DNA of 64,000 bases from an uncultured Muribaculaceae bacterium (GCA_934661195.1 CAKUJD010000001.1:310001-374000), one strand, 5' to 3'; numbered from the stretch's first letter, positions 1 through 9,524 are shown. Translations and numbers: made by a program. The notes: generated by a model not told the origin, from the letters alone.

Positions 1-2607
1 CCCGAAAGCACCAGCGCAAGCTATGCCATACGCTTCTCGTCGGCGTCGAGCAACGTGAATGTGGCCTACAACACCGTGCGCGTTGTGGGCAGCGGCTCTT
101 CGTCGGCCGCAGTGATGCTTGGCGATGTGGTGAAGGGCACGTTTGTCAACAACCTGCTCCAGAACGAGGGCACTGGCTATGTGTGGCGCGCCAACAAGGC
201 CGATTACATTGCCGATGCCGAGTTCAAGCACAATGTGATGCACACCGCCGGCACCAGCATAGCCTATGTGGCAGGAGCCATATCGGGCCGTGAAGACTGG
301 GCCGAGACCACTGGCGACACCACCAGCATCGATGCCTCCAAGGCATTTGTGAGCGACATCGAGCTGATGCCCGCGAGCGCCGACAACCTAAACATTGCCG
401 AGCCTCTGAGCTACGTCACCACCGACATCACCGGCGCCACCCGCGCCGCGGTTCCCACCGTGGGCGCATATGAGTTCAGCAGCCAGTTCCCGATTCCGGC
501 CTACGCCGAGGGCTACCCGCAGTTTGCCGGCATAGCCAACACATCGGCCACAATGGTTGTCAAGACCACAGCAAGCGGCATGGCCGCAGTGCTTGTGAAG
601 AAGGCCAGCGAGGCCGCACCCACAAGCGAGGATGTTGAGGGCAGCGACAACATTGTGGAGGTGCGCCGCGACGTTGAGACCGAGATTGCACTCAGCGGCC
701 TTGAGAAGTCTACCGACTACAAGGCCTACTCGGTGCTCTACAACGTCAAGGGTGAGAAGAGCGGCGTGATTGTGAGCGATGTGTTCACCACCGCCACCGA
801 TCCCACTCAGGTGTCCACATTCGAGAATGTGACCACCACCGCCACCGGCTTCACCGATGGCACCGCAGCCTTCAAGGGCTTTGAGGTGGTGACCGTGGCC
901 GACGCCGTGGTTGATGGCAGCAAGGCGGCTCAGGTGGCTGCCGGCGCAACTGGCGAAATCACCATCACCAACTCGGAGAAGGGACTTGTGCTCAACGGAT
1001 TCTTCCTGAAGTCCACATCGACTGTGGCAGCCGCCACGGCCGACACCACATTCACCCTGCCCTCTACCGGCGGCAAGTGGATGTTTATAAACCTGCGCGA
1101 CAAGGGCCTGATTGCAACCCTCAAGCTCACTGCGGGCGACAGCCTGTTCCAGATCGATAACTTCAGCGGCGAGCCGCTCGACCTTATTGTTCTGCTCAGC
1201 GACGTCACAGTGAACCAGGGTGAGCAGTTCACCCTTGCTCCCAGCATCAACGCCTCGCGCGGTGTGGCTCCATACACCTACAAGTGGACCAGCCTCTATG
1301 GCGCAGACCTGGGCAATGCCAGCAGCCTCAGCATGACTGCCAGCAGCCTGGGCATCTACAAGGTGACTGTGACCGACGCTTGGGGCAACACCAGCGACGC
1401 CAGCGCACAGGTTAGTGTGATTGGCAAAGCAGTGCCCGGCACGTTCGAGGAGAAGACTCTCGATAGCGAGACCTACTGGAACGGCGAGAACGCTGGCAAC
1501 AGCGTTAGCGGCACTCTCAGCTACTGGTACACCGGTTCTTATCTGCTGGCAGTCCAGAATCACACCGCCACATGGTGGGGCGGCTTCGGCCTGTCGAATG
1601 AGACCAGCACCGAGTTCACTTCGCTCACCCACCAGTTCCGTTCGTCAACCGGTGGCGGCCACAACTCGAGCAACTATGGCGTGTACTACCCGCTGAGCAG
1701 CGCCGACCTGCGCGTCACCAACAGCGCCGACGGCGACAGCATCAACGGCTTCTACATCACCAACAATGCTTATGCGCTCTCTTCGATGCTCAATGGCGAC
1801 GGCATGGCCAAGCCGTTCAAGAAGGGCGACTACTTTAAGGTGACCATCAAGGGCTACAACGGCACCACTCAGGCCACCGGCTCGGTCGACTTCTATCTGG
1901 GCGACTACCGCGCTGCCAACAGCGCCGACCACTACCTGCTTGACACATGGCAGTGGGTTGACCTGCGCCCGCTGGGCAAGGTGAAGACCCTCACATTCAG
2001 CTTCGATGGCACCAAGGAGAACGATATGGGCCTGACCACGCCCACCTACTTCTGTATCGACGACCTGAACGGCGAGCGCGACATCACCGTGGCCGATCAG
2101 GTGACGGTGCCCGTGGGCAGCAAGAATGTGCATCTGGCCGGCCTGTTCACCCTTGAGGGCAACGGCGCCACAGTGACCTACGCATTCCCCGACGGCATCG
2201 ACTCAACCGACATTGAGGCAGCTATCGACGACAACGGCATGCTCACGCTCACCGGCAAGACCGAGGGCGCTGAAACAAGCGTGCTGCTGAGCGCCACTGA
2301 AGCCGGCAAGACGCAGTTTGTGCGCCTGCCAGTCAAGGTGGAGCGTGGCACTGGCATCGACCAGACAGAAGTTGCCACCGACGTGGCCATCTATCCTGTG
2401 CCCGTCACCACCATGCTCAACATAGCCACTTCGCTCACCGACTACACCGTGAGCGTGTTCAACACAGCCGGTGCGGCAGTCTACTCTAAGGCAGGTCTCA
2501 GCGGCAACGTGACCATTGAGCGCGGCAACTGGGCCGCAGGTGTGTATGTGGTTAAGATCGCAGCAGCCGACGGCACCAATGTGGTTCGCCGCATCACAGT
2601 GAAATAA
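1..2607 (+). CDS. T9SS-exported multidomain surface protein, C-terminal part
   Basis: The frame is open from base 1, so the start lies upstream of the window. The visible part begins with the end of a beta-helix (short repeats rich in N, V and G, about 1-260). A fibronectin-like segment follows at about 480-810, then a PKD-like stretch near 1190-1430 (KVTVTDAWGN), then a DUF4465-type domain at about 1440-2080 with aromatic-rich strands (YWYTGSYLL, WWGGFGLS). The last about 75 residues (from VAIYPVPVTTMLNIA) are a typical type A T9SS sorting domain ending in RRITVK. Known of the family: such tails direct secretion through the type IX system. The domain mix suggests a carbohydrate-binding or adhesive surface protein; this is inference. 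A strong terminator follows. Confidence 0.8.
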   Translation, partial: PESTSASYAIRFSSASSNVNVAYNTVRVVGSGSSSAAVMLGDVVKGTFVNNLLQNEGTGYVWRANKADYIADAEFKHNVMHTAGTSIAYVAGAISGREDWAETTGDTTSIDASKAFVSDIELMPASADNLNIAEPLSYVTTDITGATRAAVPTVGAYEFSSQFPIPAYAEGYPQFAGIANTSATMVVKTTASGMAAVLVKKASEAAPTSEDVEGSDNIVEVRRDVETEIALSGLEKSTDYKAYSVLYNVKGEKSGVIVSDVFTTATDPTQVSTFENVTTTATGFTDGTAAFKGFEVVTVADAVVDGSKAAQVAAGATGEITITNSEKGLVLNGFFLKSTSTVAAATADTTFTLPSTGGKWMFINLRDKGLIATLKLTAGDSLFQIDNFSGEPLDLIVLLSDVTVNQGEQFTLAPSINASRGVAPYTYKWTSLYGADLGNASSLSMTASSLGIYKVTVTDAWGNTSDASAQVSVIGKAVPGTFEEKTLDSETYWNGENAGNSVSGTLSYWYTGSYLLAVQNHTATWWGGFGLSNETSTEFTSLTHQFRSSTGGGHNSSNYGVYYPLSSADLRVTNSADGDSINGFYITNNAYALSSMLNGDGMAKPFKKGDYFKVTIKGYNGTTQATGSVDFYLGDYRAANSADHYLLDTWQWVDLRPLGKVKTLTFSFDGTKENDMGLTTPTYFCIDDLNGERDITVADQVTVPVGSKNVHLAGLFTLEGNGATVTYAFPDGIDSTDIEAAIDDNGMLTLTGKTEGAETSVLLSATEAGKTQFVRLPVKVERGTGIDQTEVATDVAIYPVPVTTMLNIATSLTDYTVSVFNTAGAAVYSKAGLSGNVTIERGNWAAGVYVVKIAAADGTNVVRRITVK

Positions 2608-2650
2608 TCCCAAAAATGGCCGCATAGCCATTTAACCAGTAAAAACGACG

Positions 2651-2690
2651 CAGGGCCGGACTTCCGCAAGGAAATCCGGCCCTGTTTCGT
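2651..2690 (+). terminator. Intrinsic terminator after the T9SS protein
   Basis: The arms CAGGGCCGGA and TCCGGCCCTG (2651-2660 and 2675-2684) enclose a 14-nt loop and are followed by TTTCGTTT. Almost the same stem is used at 37026-37062. Confidence 0.8.
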
Positions 2691-2744
2691 TTCACCCAAC
2701 CCGCGTAGTGTATTATCGCATAAGTAATCGATTCAATGTGCGTT

Positions 2745-3712
2745 ATATGTAGGGACGTGGCATGTTATATCTACTGCAATTCATTGCAAATCAATTGATT
2801 GCGCATAAATAATTGCAGTTCATGGAGGCGTATTGATGTGATTTTGCTTTCGTGCTGAGTGGGGCTACGCCCGTTGGACGCGGCATGCCGAGAGCACTGA
2901 AAAGGTAGCAATTCGAGCGAGTTGGAGGGCGCGCTCTACAGCAACAAATGCTGTATGGACGTGGCATGCCACGTCCATACACAAATTGCTGCAAATTAAT
3001 TGATTATGTATGAATAATTACAGCCAATGGAGGCGTATTGATGTAATTTTGCTTTCGTGCTGAGTGGGGCTACGCCCGTTGGACGCGGCATGCCGAGAGC
3101 ACTGAAAAAGTAGCAATCCAACGAGTTGTGGGCGCACCATACAGCTACGAATGCTGTAGGGACGTGGCATGCCACGTCCAACGCAAATCACTGCAAATCA
3201 ATTGATTATGTATAAATAATTACAGCCAATGGAGGCGTATTGATGTAATTTTGCTTTCGTGCTGGGGGCTACGCCCGTCGGACGCGGCATGCCGAGAGCA
3301 CTGAAAAAGTAGCAATCCAACGAGTTGTGGGCGCACCATACAGCTACGAATGCTGTAGGGACGTGGCATGCCACGTCCAACGCAAATCACTGCAAATCAA
3401 TTGATTATGTATAAATAATTACAGCCAATGGAGGCGTATTGATGTAATTTTGCTTTCGTGCTGGGGGCTACGCCCGTCGGACGCGGCATGCCGAGAGCAC
3501 TGAAAAAGTAGCAATCCAACGAGTTGTGGGCGCACCATACAGCTACGAATGCTGTAGGGACGTGGCATGCCACGTCCAACGCAAATCACTGCAAATCAAT
3601 TGATTGTGCAAAAAAACAATCACAGCCAATGGAGGTGTATTTGATGTGATTTTGCTTTCGTGCTGGGGGCTACGCCCGTCGGACGCGGCATGCCGCGTCC
3701 CTACAGCAAGCG
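2745..3712. repeat. Tandem array of about 200-bp palindromic repeat units
   Basis: Four full units start near 2789, 2998, 3199 and 3398, with a partial unit from about 3597 to 3708. Units 3 and 4 are both 199 bp and look identical; units 1 and 2 are slightly longer and diverged. Each unit carries the perfect 20-bp palindrome GGACGTGGCATGCCACGTCC (for example 2957-2976 and 3160-3179) and a second GGACGCGGCATGCC core that is broken in the internal units and restored to full symmetry in the last one. Short minus-strand reading frames recur in each unit but are a by-product of the repetition. Solo relatives in the opposite orientation lie at 54.57 and 61.02 kb. Confidence 0.9.
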
Positions 3713-3813
3713 TCTGTAAACCAGATTTTTAGCGGTTGTTTTTAAACTTCAACCCTCAACTTTAAGCCTTATTTCGCTTAGAGTGAAATTTTTCAGTGCT
3801 CTCTGTGTGTTTT

Positions 3814-5448
3814 TTAGAATGGGGCAGGGGTGCTGACGGTGACGCGGCGGCCGGTGACGGGATGGGTGAAGGTGATGCTTTGGGCGTGCAGCATAAGGCG
3901 CGGGGCCGCTTGGCCACCATACAGTGTGTCGCCCACAATGGGTGCGTTCAGCCCCGACGGGTGGGCGCAGTGCACGCGCAGCTGGTGGGTGCGGCCCGTG
4001 AGGGGGTGCAGTTCGAGTCTAACAGTGCCGTTGGCGTTGCGGTGGGTAACGCGCCAGGCGGTGACTGCCGGTTTGCCGTGCTCACTGTCCACCACCTGAC
4101 GCGGACGGTCGTCGGGATCGGGGCGCAGCGGCAGCCTCACATATCCGCTGTCGGCCTCCACCGTGCCGCTCACCACAGCCACGTAGGTCTTGGCCACGCG
4201 CCGTGTGGCAAACTGCTCTTGCAACGCTTTGTGCACCTCCTTGCTTTTGGCTGCAAGCAGCAGGCCGCTGGTGGCCATGTCGAGCCTGTGCACCACCAGC
4301 GGACCGCTGGCCTCGGGCAGCACGGCCCGCAGTGCACTTTGCACCGAGTGGCCGTGCAGCTTGCCTGGCACACTCAGCACCCCGGCAGGCTTGTTGACCA
4401 CCACTATCCACTCGTCGTCATACACCACTTGCAGTCGCTTTTGGTCTTCATTTGGCTCAGCGGCCAGCGGATTGGGCTCAACGTCGAGCCCCTGCAGCAT
4501 AAAGCCCAAGATGGGCTTGCACTTGCTGTGGCAGGCAGGGTAGAAGTGGCCGTGCCTCCTTATGGTGGAAGAGGGCGACTTGCCCCACCAGAATTCGGCC
4601 ATGCACTGCGGCTGCATGCCGTGGGTGTATGCGTAGTTGAGCAGCTTTGGCGCGGCGCATTCGCCCGCTCCCGCAGGCGGAACACCTCCCGTTGAGGCTG
4701 CGAAGATGGCGTTGAGGTCGCTTGTGCGCCCCATGGCGTTGCGCACCACAAACAGACTGAATATGCGCCGTTGCAGGGCTTCGCTCATGGCTTTGCGTCT
4801 CGACTTGAGTTCGCTGATGCGCCCGGTGAAGTCTTGCAGTGCGGCCTCGGCCTTGGCGCATTGTGCCTCGCCTTGGCGCCTGATGCGCTTCAGCTCGGCC
4901 TTTTGCCACTGGCTCTCGGCCACCAGCCGCTGCGCTGTGGCCTCGTCAAGGCCGCCTGCGCTGCGCAGGGCGTTGCGCCGCTGGCGCGCCGAGGCCATCA
5001 TGGCCTTGAATTTGCCGCTGCGGCTTTCGGCCTCGTCCATTGCTGCTTTGACTGAGGTCCGCAACTGTGCCAGTGTGCTACTTTGCTCCATTTGGCCGAT
5101 TTGGCGGTTGATGGCCGAGATGGCCTCTTCGCCTTGGCGGAATTCGCCATCGGGCTGCAGCAGGTCGTAGACGGGCGGCACAAAGTAGCTGTGCACGTTG
5201 CTGCCCGCAAGGTTGCCCGAGAAAGCGGCCAGAAACCCCATCGTGTCCTCGCCGTCGCGCACTACCAGCACTCCAAACATCTTGCCTTCGGCCAGTTCGG
5301 CGGCCCAGTCGGCGCGTGAGGCAATGTAGCGCTTCACCTGCGCCGCAGCCTTGAGGCACAGTGGGTGAGGGGTGTAGTGAAACGGGTAGGTGAACTGCCG
5401 TGGAGGCTCGGCGCACGGCTCTATCGGATGCAGCTTGGGGTCGGTCAT
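3814..5448 (-). CDS. RluA-family RNA pseudouridine synthase with long N-terminal extension
   Basis: The product isomerises uridine to pseudouridine in rRNA or tRNA. The C-terminal half is the catalytic domain: VVNKPAGVLSVPG is followed by the signature HRLD at residues 387-390, with D390 the expected catalytic aspartate, then TKTYVAVV-like and GRTHQLRVH motifs. At 544 residues it is about twice the usual RluA length. The first about 340 residues contain a charged helical, probably coiled-coil section at about 105-230 and a Cys/His-containing stretch before the catalytic domain. Long proteins of this architecture are known in Bacteroidales; the substrate cannot be told from sequence. The start lies 6 nt after the stop of the HD gene, so it is the last gene of a four-gene operon. 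Confidence 0.85.
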   Translation of the reverse strand: MTDPKLHPIEPCAEPPRQFTYPFHYTPHPLCLKAAAQVKRYIASRADWAAELAEGKMFGVLVVRDGEDTMGFLAAFSGNLAGSNVHSYFVPPVYDLLQPDGEFRQGEEAISAINRQIGQMEQSSTLAQLRTSVKAAMDEAESRSGKFKAMMASARQRRNALRSAGGLDEATAQRLVAESQWQKAELKRIRRQGEAQCAKAEAALQDFTGRISELKSRRKAMSEALQRRIFSLFVVRNAMGRTSDLNAIFAASTGGVPPAGAGECAAPKLLNYAYTHGMQPQCMAEFWWGKSPSSTIRRHGHFYPACHSKCKPILGFMLQGLDVEPNPLAAEPNEDQKRLQVVYDDEWIVVVNKPAGVLSVPGKLHGHSVQSALRAVLPEASGPLVVHRLDMATSGLLLAAKSKEVHKALQEQFATRRVAKTYVAVVSGTVEADSGYVRLPLRPDPDDRPRQVVDSEHGKPAVTAWRVTHRNANGTVRLELHPLTGRTHQLRVHCAHPSGLNAPIVGDTLYGGQAAPRLMLHAQSITFTHPVTGRRVTVSTPAPF

Positions 5449-5454
5449 CGAAGT

Positions 5455-6120
5455 TTAGTTCTGTTGTGGGGTTGACGTTACAGCGGCGTAGGCTGCGTCA
5501 AAGGCCTGGCGCAGCGCTTGCTCGTTGTCGATGAGCTGGCGCAGCTGCTCAAGGCGTGCGGCGTTGGAGCTCTCGGGAATCCACAGCTGCAGATATCCGC
5601 TGCGGCCATACTTCTCTGTCATGTGGCTGCGCATGCGCTCGTATTGCTGCTGGCGTGTCAGCTCGGGGTAGTGGTCAAGGCCGTAGAGCACTGTGCGGCG
5701 CACCACGGTGTCGGCATCGATCAGGCGGTCGGCCTCGGCCACCAGCCGGCCATACAGGGTGCGCGGCTCGTGGCCGAGTGAGGCCCTGTGGTCTTCGGCC
5801 GCGTCGGCTATCAGTTCGATCTCGTCGGGCGAGAACCAGCGGCGCAGCCGGCTGTCGGTGCGCACGATGTGAGCGCTTTCGGTGTGGTGCGTCTTGCGCC
5901 CGGCGCGCAGCCCTGTGTCGTGATAGGCTGCGGCTGTCAGTGCCACAGCCTTGTCGGCCTCTGGATAGAAGCTGGCCAACTCCATGCACTGGCTCATCAC
6001 GCTGTGCGCGTGGTCGCGGCGGTGGCCGGCATCGAAGTGGTCGTATAGTGGCACTATCTCGTTTTCAAGAAAGCGCTCAATCTCGTGAAATTCGCTCTCG
6101 CTATGCTTTGTTGTATTCAT
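5455..6120 (-). CDS. HD-domain phosphohydrolase
   Basis: This 221-residue protein has the HD-superfamily metal ligands: histidines in the GHRRDHAHSV segment (residues 32-41), the HD doublet in YHDTG (H67, D68), and a later EDHRAS segment. Family members hydrolyse phosphomono- or phosphodiesters, often of nucleotides, in the cytoplasm; the substrate here is unknown. The gene starts inside the last 20 nt of lpxB, so the two are probably translationally coupled, and it is followed 6 nt later by the pseudouridine synthase. No signal peptide or membrane helix is visible. Confidence 0.8.
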   Translation of the reverse strand: MNTTKHSESEFHEIERFLENEIVPLYDHFDAGHRRDHAHSVMSQCMELASFYPEADKAVALTAAAYHDTGLRAGRKTHHTESAHIVRTDSRLRRWFSPDEIELIADAAEDHRASLGHEPRTLYGRLVAEADRLIDADTVVRRTVLYGLDHYPELTRQQQYERMRSHMTEKYGRSGYLQLWIPESSNAARLEQLRQLIDNEQALRQAFDAAYAAVTSTPQQN

Positions 6121-7246
6121 TCAAGTAGTTTGTTATGCCTGTGGCGGTGTTGTCGGTGCAGTCGGCTGTGCCCAGGCGCTTGGCCATGCGGGCATATCCG
6201 TCGAGCATCTGCCGGCGCTGCGGGCTGTCGGCCAGCAGCGGTGCCAGGTGGCTGTCGATGGTGTCGGCGTTGCACAGGTGCAGCAGCAGTTCGGGAATCA
6301 CCGGCTCGTCGGCAATCAGGTTGGGCAGGGTCACATATTTGCCGTGAATCAGGTGTGAGTAGAAGCGGTACACCAGCTTGCTGCCGTTCATGCGGTAGCA
6401 GGCCACCTGCGGCGTGCCCAGAATGGCCGTCTCGAGTGTGGCGGTGCCCGATGTGACCAGTGCCGCGCGGGCGTGCGCCACCAGTTCAAACGACTGGCCG
6501 TGCACCACAGGCACGCCGCCGGGGCCCATCACGCTGGCATACAGCTCAGCGTCGAGGCCCGGTGCTCCGGCTATCACGGCTTGATATTCGGGGTGGCGGG
6601 CGCAGGCGTCGAGCATCGACGGCAGGTTGTCGCGCACCTCCTTCACTCTCGACCCCGGCACAATTGCTATGATGGGCTTGTGTGGATCAAGACCGTTGCG
6701 CGCGGCAAACTCGCCAGCGGAGACAAACGTGCCGCGAGCCTGGGCAATCTCCTTCACCGTGGGGTTGCCCACATACTGCACCTCATAGCCGTGGCGCGCG
6801 AAAAACTCGGTTTCAAACGGCAGAATCGAGTACACACGGTCCACACACTCCTTAATCTGCTTCACACGCCACTCTTTCCATGCCCACACTTTGGGTGAAA
6901 TGAAGTAGAACACGGGCAGACCGCGCAGGTGGGCGAAACGCGCCATCTTAAGGTTGAACGACGGGTAGTCGATGAGTATCAGCGCATCGGGCTTGAACGC
7001 CTCGATGCCCTCTTGAGCCCGCCTCATGAAGCCCATGATGCTGTGCAGGTGCTTAATCACCTCGATGAAGCCCATGAAGGCCATGTCGCGGTAGTGAATC
7101 ATTGGCTGGGATCCAGCCGCCCGGGCCATCATGTCGCCTCCAAGGAACTGAAATTCAGCCTCGGCGTCATGCTTCCTTAGTGAACTTATCAGTTGCGAGC
7201 CGTGAATGTCGCCCGACGCCTCGCCGGCTATCATAAAATATTTCAT
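6101..7246 (-). CDS. lpxB: Lipid-A-disaccharide synthase
   Basis: This GT19-family enzyme condenses UDP-2,3-diacylglucosamine with lipid X to give the tetra-acyl disaccharide of lipid A at the inner membrane. The 381-residue length is normal. Recognisable stretches are the N-terminal IAGEASGDIHGSQL, IDYPSFNLKMA, YFISPKVWAWKEWR, the nucleotide-binding-side ALVTSGTATLETAI and the C-terminal LTLPNLIADEPVIPE-like segment. The gene begins 19 nt after the AlkZ-related gene and overlaps the HD gene by 20 nt, so it is central in a four-gene minus-strand operon. Confidence 0.95.
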   Translation of the reverse strand: MKYFMIAGEASGDIHGSQLISSLRKHDAEAEFQFLGGDMMARAAGSQPMIHYRDMAFMGFIEVIKHLHSIMGFMRRAQEGIEAFKPDALILIDYPSFNLKMARFAHLRGLPVFYFISPKVWAWKEWRVKQIKECVDRVYSILPFETEFFARHGYEVQYVGNPTVKEIAQARGTFVSAGEFAARNGLDPHKPIIAIVPGSRVKEVRDNLPSMLDACARHPEYQAVIAGAPGLDAELYASVMGPGGVPVVHGQSFELVAHARAALVTSGTATLETAILGTPQVACYRMNGSKLVYRFYSHLIHGKYVTLPNLIADEPVIPELLLHLCNADTIDSHLAPLLADSPQRRQMLDGYARMAKRLGTADCTDNTATGITNYLNEYNKA

Positions 7247-7265
7247 ACAGGTTGCAGAGTGTGTG

Positions 7266-7934
7266 TTATTTTAATATTGAGTTATACGTCTTGTCGCTCA
7301 GCCCAGGCAAAATGTGGTGCAGCAGTCCCAGCAGCCGTTGCCGCGACTCCTCGGGAGTGCGCTGCGGCCGGCACATGTCGTGCCCCAGCAGGCTCTCGGG
7401 CGTGGTGAGCAGCGACCACCCCCAGCCATATTCCCTGCCGTGGCGGTCGCGCGGATACACAAAGTCCTCAGTCACCACGCGGCAGCCCATTTCAAGGCGC
7501 GTCACATAGGCGTCGAAGCGGCTGCGCATCTTCGGCCCCGTGAAGCCGCACGCGCGGCGCAGGTCGCGCGTGATGAGGTTGCCGCGCTCGCGCAGGGTGA
7601 GCAATATCATCTCCTCCACCGAGCCCTCTTCAAGCGGCATGGCGTGGCGGCGGTGGTTGCACAAGTCGGGCCACCACTCGCGGCTCACAAAGGCGGCCTT
7701 GCCTCCCACCAGCTTGCCGTAGGCACAGCCCGAGTCCTGAATAATGGCGCCCTTCCACTCCCACAGCGGCCATTCCCAGCCGCCGTCGGGCAGCTGTGTG
7801 TAGTGGCAGTCGTCGTCGGTGGCGCTGTCGGCCGACCATTCAGGCAGCCCGGCCGTGGGCAGCAGCGGCAGTATGCCAATTCGGTTGATGTAGTCGATGA
7901 GTTCGGCGCAAGAGCGTATCTTTTGCATAGCCAT
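7266..7934 (-). CDS. AlkZ-related winged-helix protein
   Basis: This 222-residue protein begins MAMQKIRSCAELIDYINR and contains PLWEWKG, SGCAYGKLVGGKAAFVSREWWPD and YGWGWSLLTTPE-type motifs. These resemble the AlkZ/YcaQ-related proteins common in Bacteroidetes (winged-helix DNA-glycosylase superfamily); DNA-repair activity of this branch is not established. An upstream ATG would add 35 Arg/Trp-rich residues reading through the promoter-like stretch near 7950, so I chose 7934. A near-consensus -7 box (TATATTTA, minus strand) sits just upstream. It is the first gene of the operon leading to lpxB. Confidence 0.7.
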   Translation of the reverse strand: MAMQKIRSCAELIDYINRIGILPLLPTAGLPEWSADSATDDDCHYTQLPDGGWEWPLWEWKGAIIQDSGCAYGKLVGGKAAFVSREWWPDLCNHRRHAMPLEEGSVEEMILLTLRERGNLITRDLRRACGFTGPKMRSRFDAYVTRLEMGCRVVTEDFVYPRDRHGREYGWGWSLLTTPESLLGHDMCRPQRTPEESRQRLLGLLHHILPGLSDKTYNSILK

Positions 7935-8061
7935 ATCCGTTTTTTTTTGTAAATATAGTGCAAATCGCGCAATCCAACCCCACCCATCCCCGAAAAAATC
8001 GCCCTGGCCAACCGCCATCCCGCCCTTTTGCGATAACAATCATTTAGCCGCCCATTTGTGG

Positions 8062-8102
8062 ATGCGACAAAAAAATGCTATTTTTGTCGCATAATTTGCG
8101 AC
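8062..8102. promoter_or_regulatory. Nested palindromes upstream of fic (operator candidate)
   Basis: A perfect 12-bp inverted repeat, ATGCGACAAAAA (8062-8073) and TTTTTGTCGCAT (8081-8092), shares its right arm with a second palindrome GTCGCA-TAATT-TGCGAC (8086-8102). The half-site TGCGAC therefore occurs three times in 41 bp. A TAATTTG element resembling a -7 box lies in the centre of the second palindrome, 40 bp before the fic start, where a bound repressor would block transcription. The regulator is not identified. Confidence 0.5.
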
Positions 8103-8142
8103 GATATTAGCGGCAAACGCCGCATGAATTGGTTGATACGTT

Positions 8143-9432
8143 ATGTATATACACGAAAGAAGCAATTGGACGGCATTCAAATGGGATGCGTCAGCACTTA
8201 CGGCAATCATTGAAAATGTTGGCCGCAAGCAAGGTTTATTGTATGGCAGGCTTGCCTCGCTTGGCTTTGACAGCAAACTGAAAGCAATGGCCGAAAATCT
8301 GACGTATGACGTGGTGTATTCTTCAGAAATAGAGGGCGTTAGCCTGAATGTGGACGAGGTGCGCTCGTCTATAGCCCGAAAACTTGGCATTGAAAATGTA
8401 AGGCTTTCGGCTCCGTCGCATTATGTGGACTCTGTTGTTGCAGTAATGCTCGACGCTGTGGGCAACTACGACAAACCGCTGACCAAAGAAAAGCTATGCG
8501 CTTGGCAGGCAGCATTCTTCCCCACGGGGTTCAGTGAGGGCGCCCAGATCGAAGTCGGGAAATACCGCACCAATGAGGAGCAAATAATCTCCGGTATGTT
8601 TGGCCGGGAAAAAGTGCACTACATAGCTCCTGCTCCAGAACGGGTGGAAGAAGAGATGGCAAGATTTATCGACTGGTTCAACAAGGATGAGGGCACAAAC
8701 TCTGTTATCCGTTCAGCCATAGCCCACTTGTGGTTTGTGAGTATCCACCCGTTTGAGGACGGCAACGGGCGGCTGGCGCGCATCCTTTCGGATATGCTGC
8801 TGGCCCGTGGCGACCGGAGTGAGTTGCGCTTCTACAACATCTCTTCGCAGATCAATAAGGATAAGAGCCATTACTACGACATTCTGGAAATGACGCAGCA
8901 TGGCAGCGGCGACATCACGGAATGGATATTGTGGTATGCCAAGACGTTGTCAACAGCTCTTGACGACGCTTGGAATGTGGTGAGCACCATATTGAATAAG
9001 AGCCTGTTTTGGCAGAATGCTTCGTCTGTGTCGTTAAGCCAGCGGCAAACCGACATCCTCAACCTGTTTCTTGACGGTTACGAGGCAAAAATCACATCTA
9101 AGACGTGGGCCTCGCTTGGCAAGTGCTCAAAGGATACAGCCATCCGCGACATTCAAGACCTTGTGGCGAAAGGCATTCTTCGTGAGGACATACCTGGAGC
9201 CAAGCGCCCAAGCTATTCAATCAGGTACAACCCTGAAGACATCACTGAATTCTTTTCAGACGTCAATGTGGAGCAGGACAATGGCACTTGCTATCTGACG
9301 GCGATATACAAGGGCAAAACACCAGTGCGCGAGCGAATGCTTGCATTGGATGCCGAATGCTTCAAGAAAGGCGATTTGTCGGCAGGCAATCTGCTTGCCA
9401 AGTATTGTTCCTACATCAAAGCCAATTCGTAA
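8143..9432 (+). CDS. Fic-family AMP-transferase with N-terminal inhibitory motif
   Basis: The catalytic Fic loop HPFEDGNGR is intact at residues 202-210, with H202 the expected catalytic residue. The N-terminal part (DUF4172/Fic_N-like) carries the inhibitory pattern S/T-x-x-x-E-G/N at S60-G65 (SSEIEG), making this a class II Fic whose own alpha-helix blocks ATP until released. A C-terminal winged-helix-like domain (residues about 295-370, with SQRQTDILNLFLDGYEAKIT) suggests DNA or partner binding. Fic enzymes usually transfer AMP to a target Ser, Thr or Tyr; the target is unknown. The length of 429 residues is complete. The 3' half of this gene is repeated at 12921-13325 and 18983-19669. Confidence 0.9.
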   Translation: MYIHERSNWTAFKWDASALTAIIENVGRKQGLLYGRLASLGFDSKLKAMAENLTYDVVYSSEIEGVSLNVDEVRSSIARKLGIENVRLSAPSHYVDSVVAVMLDAVGNYDKPLTKEKLCAWQAAFFPTGFSEGAQIEVGKYRTNEEQIISGMFGREKVHYIAPAPERVEEEMARFIDWFNKDEGTNSVIRSAIAHLWFVSIHPFEDGNGRLARILSDMLLARGDRSELRFYNISSQINKDKSHYYDILEMTQHGSGDITEWILWYAKTLSTALDDAWNVVSTILNKSLFWQNASSVSLSQRQTDILNLFLDGYEAKITSKTWASLGKCSKDTAIRDIQDLVAKGILREDIPGAKRPSYSIRYNPEDITEFFSDVNVEQDNGTCYLTAIYKGKTPVRERMLALDAECFKKGDLSAGNLLAKYCSYIKANS

Positions 9433-9524
9433 TCTCCCAATGCTGCTATGAACGCAAAGCAGAAGGCCTTGCGCCCTTCAGGGTGCAAGGCCTTCTGTGA
9501 ACATTAGCCAGTGTCAGCCAATCT
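9028..9524 (+). repeat. Direct repeat, copy 1 of the fic 3'-end cassette
   Basis: By eye, these 497 bases are identical to 12921-13417 at a constant offset of 3893 bases. They cover the last about 135 codons of fic, its stop, and a strong hairpin (CAGAAGGCCTTGC at 9460-9472, GCAAGGCCTTCTG at 9485-9497). Homology continues, diverging, to about 9750. Confidence 0.9.

Noticed and set aside
388..1632. A 414-codon minus-strand frame opposite the T9SS protein
   Set aside because: It is the antisense shadow of a GC-rich gene; its composition (His, Gly, Ala, Val rich) is typical of such shadows.
2791..3579. Four similar minus-strand frames of about 60 codons in the tandem array
   Set aside because: They merely follow the repeat units, the repeat period is not a multiple of three, and they have no promoter or recognisable protein features.
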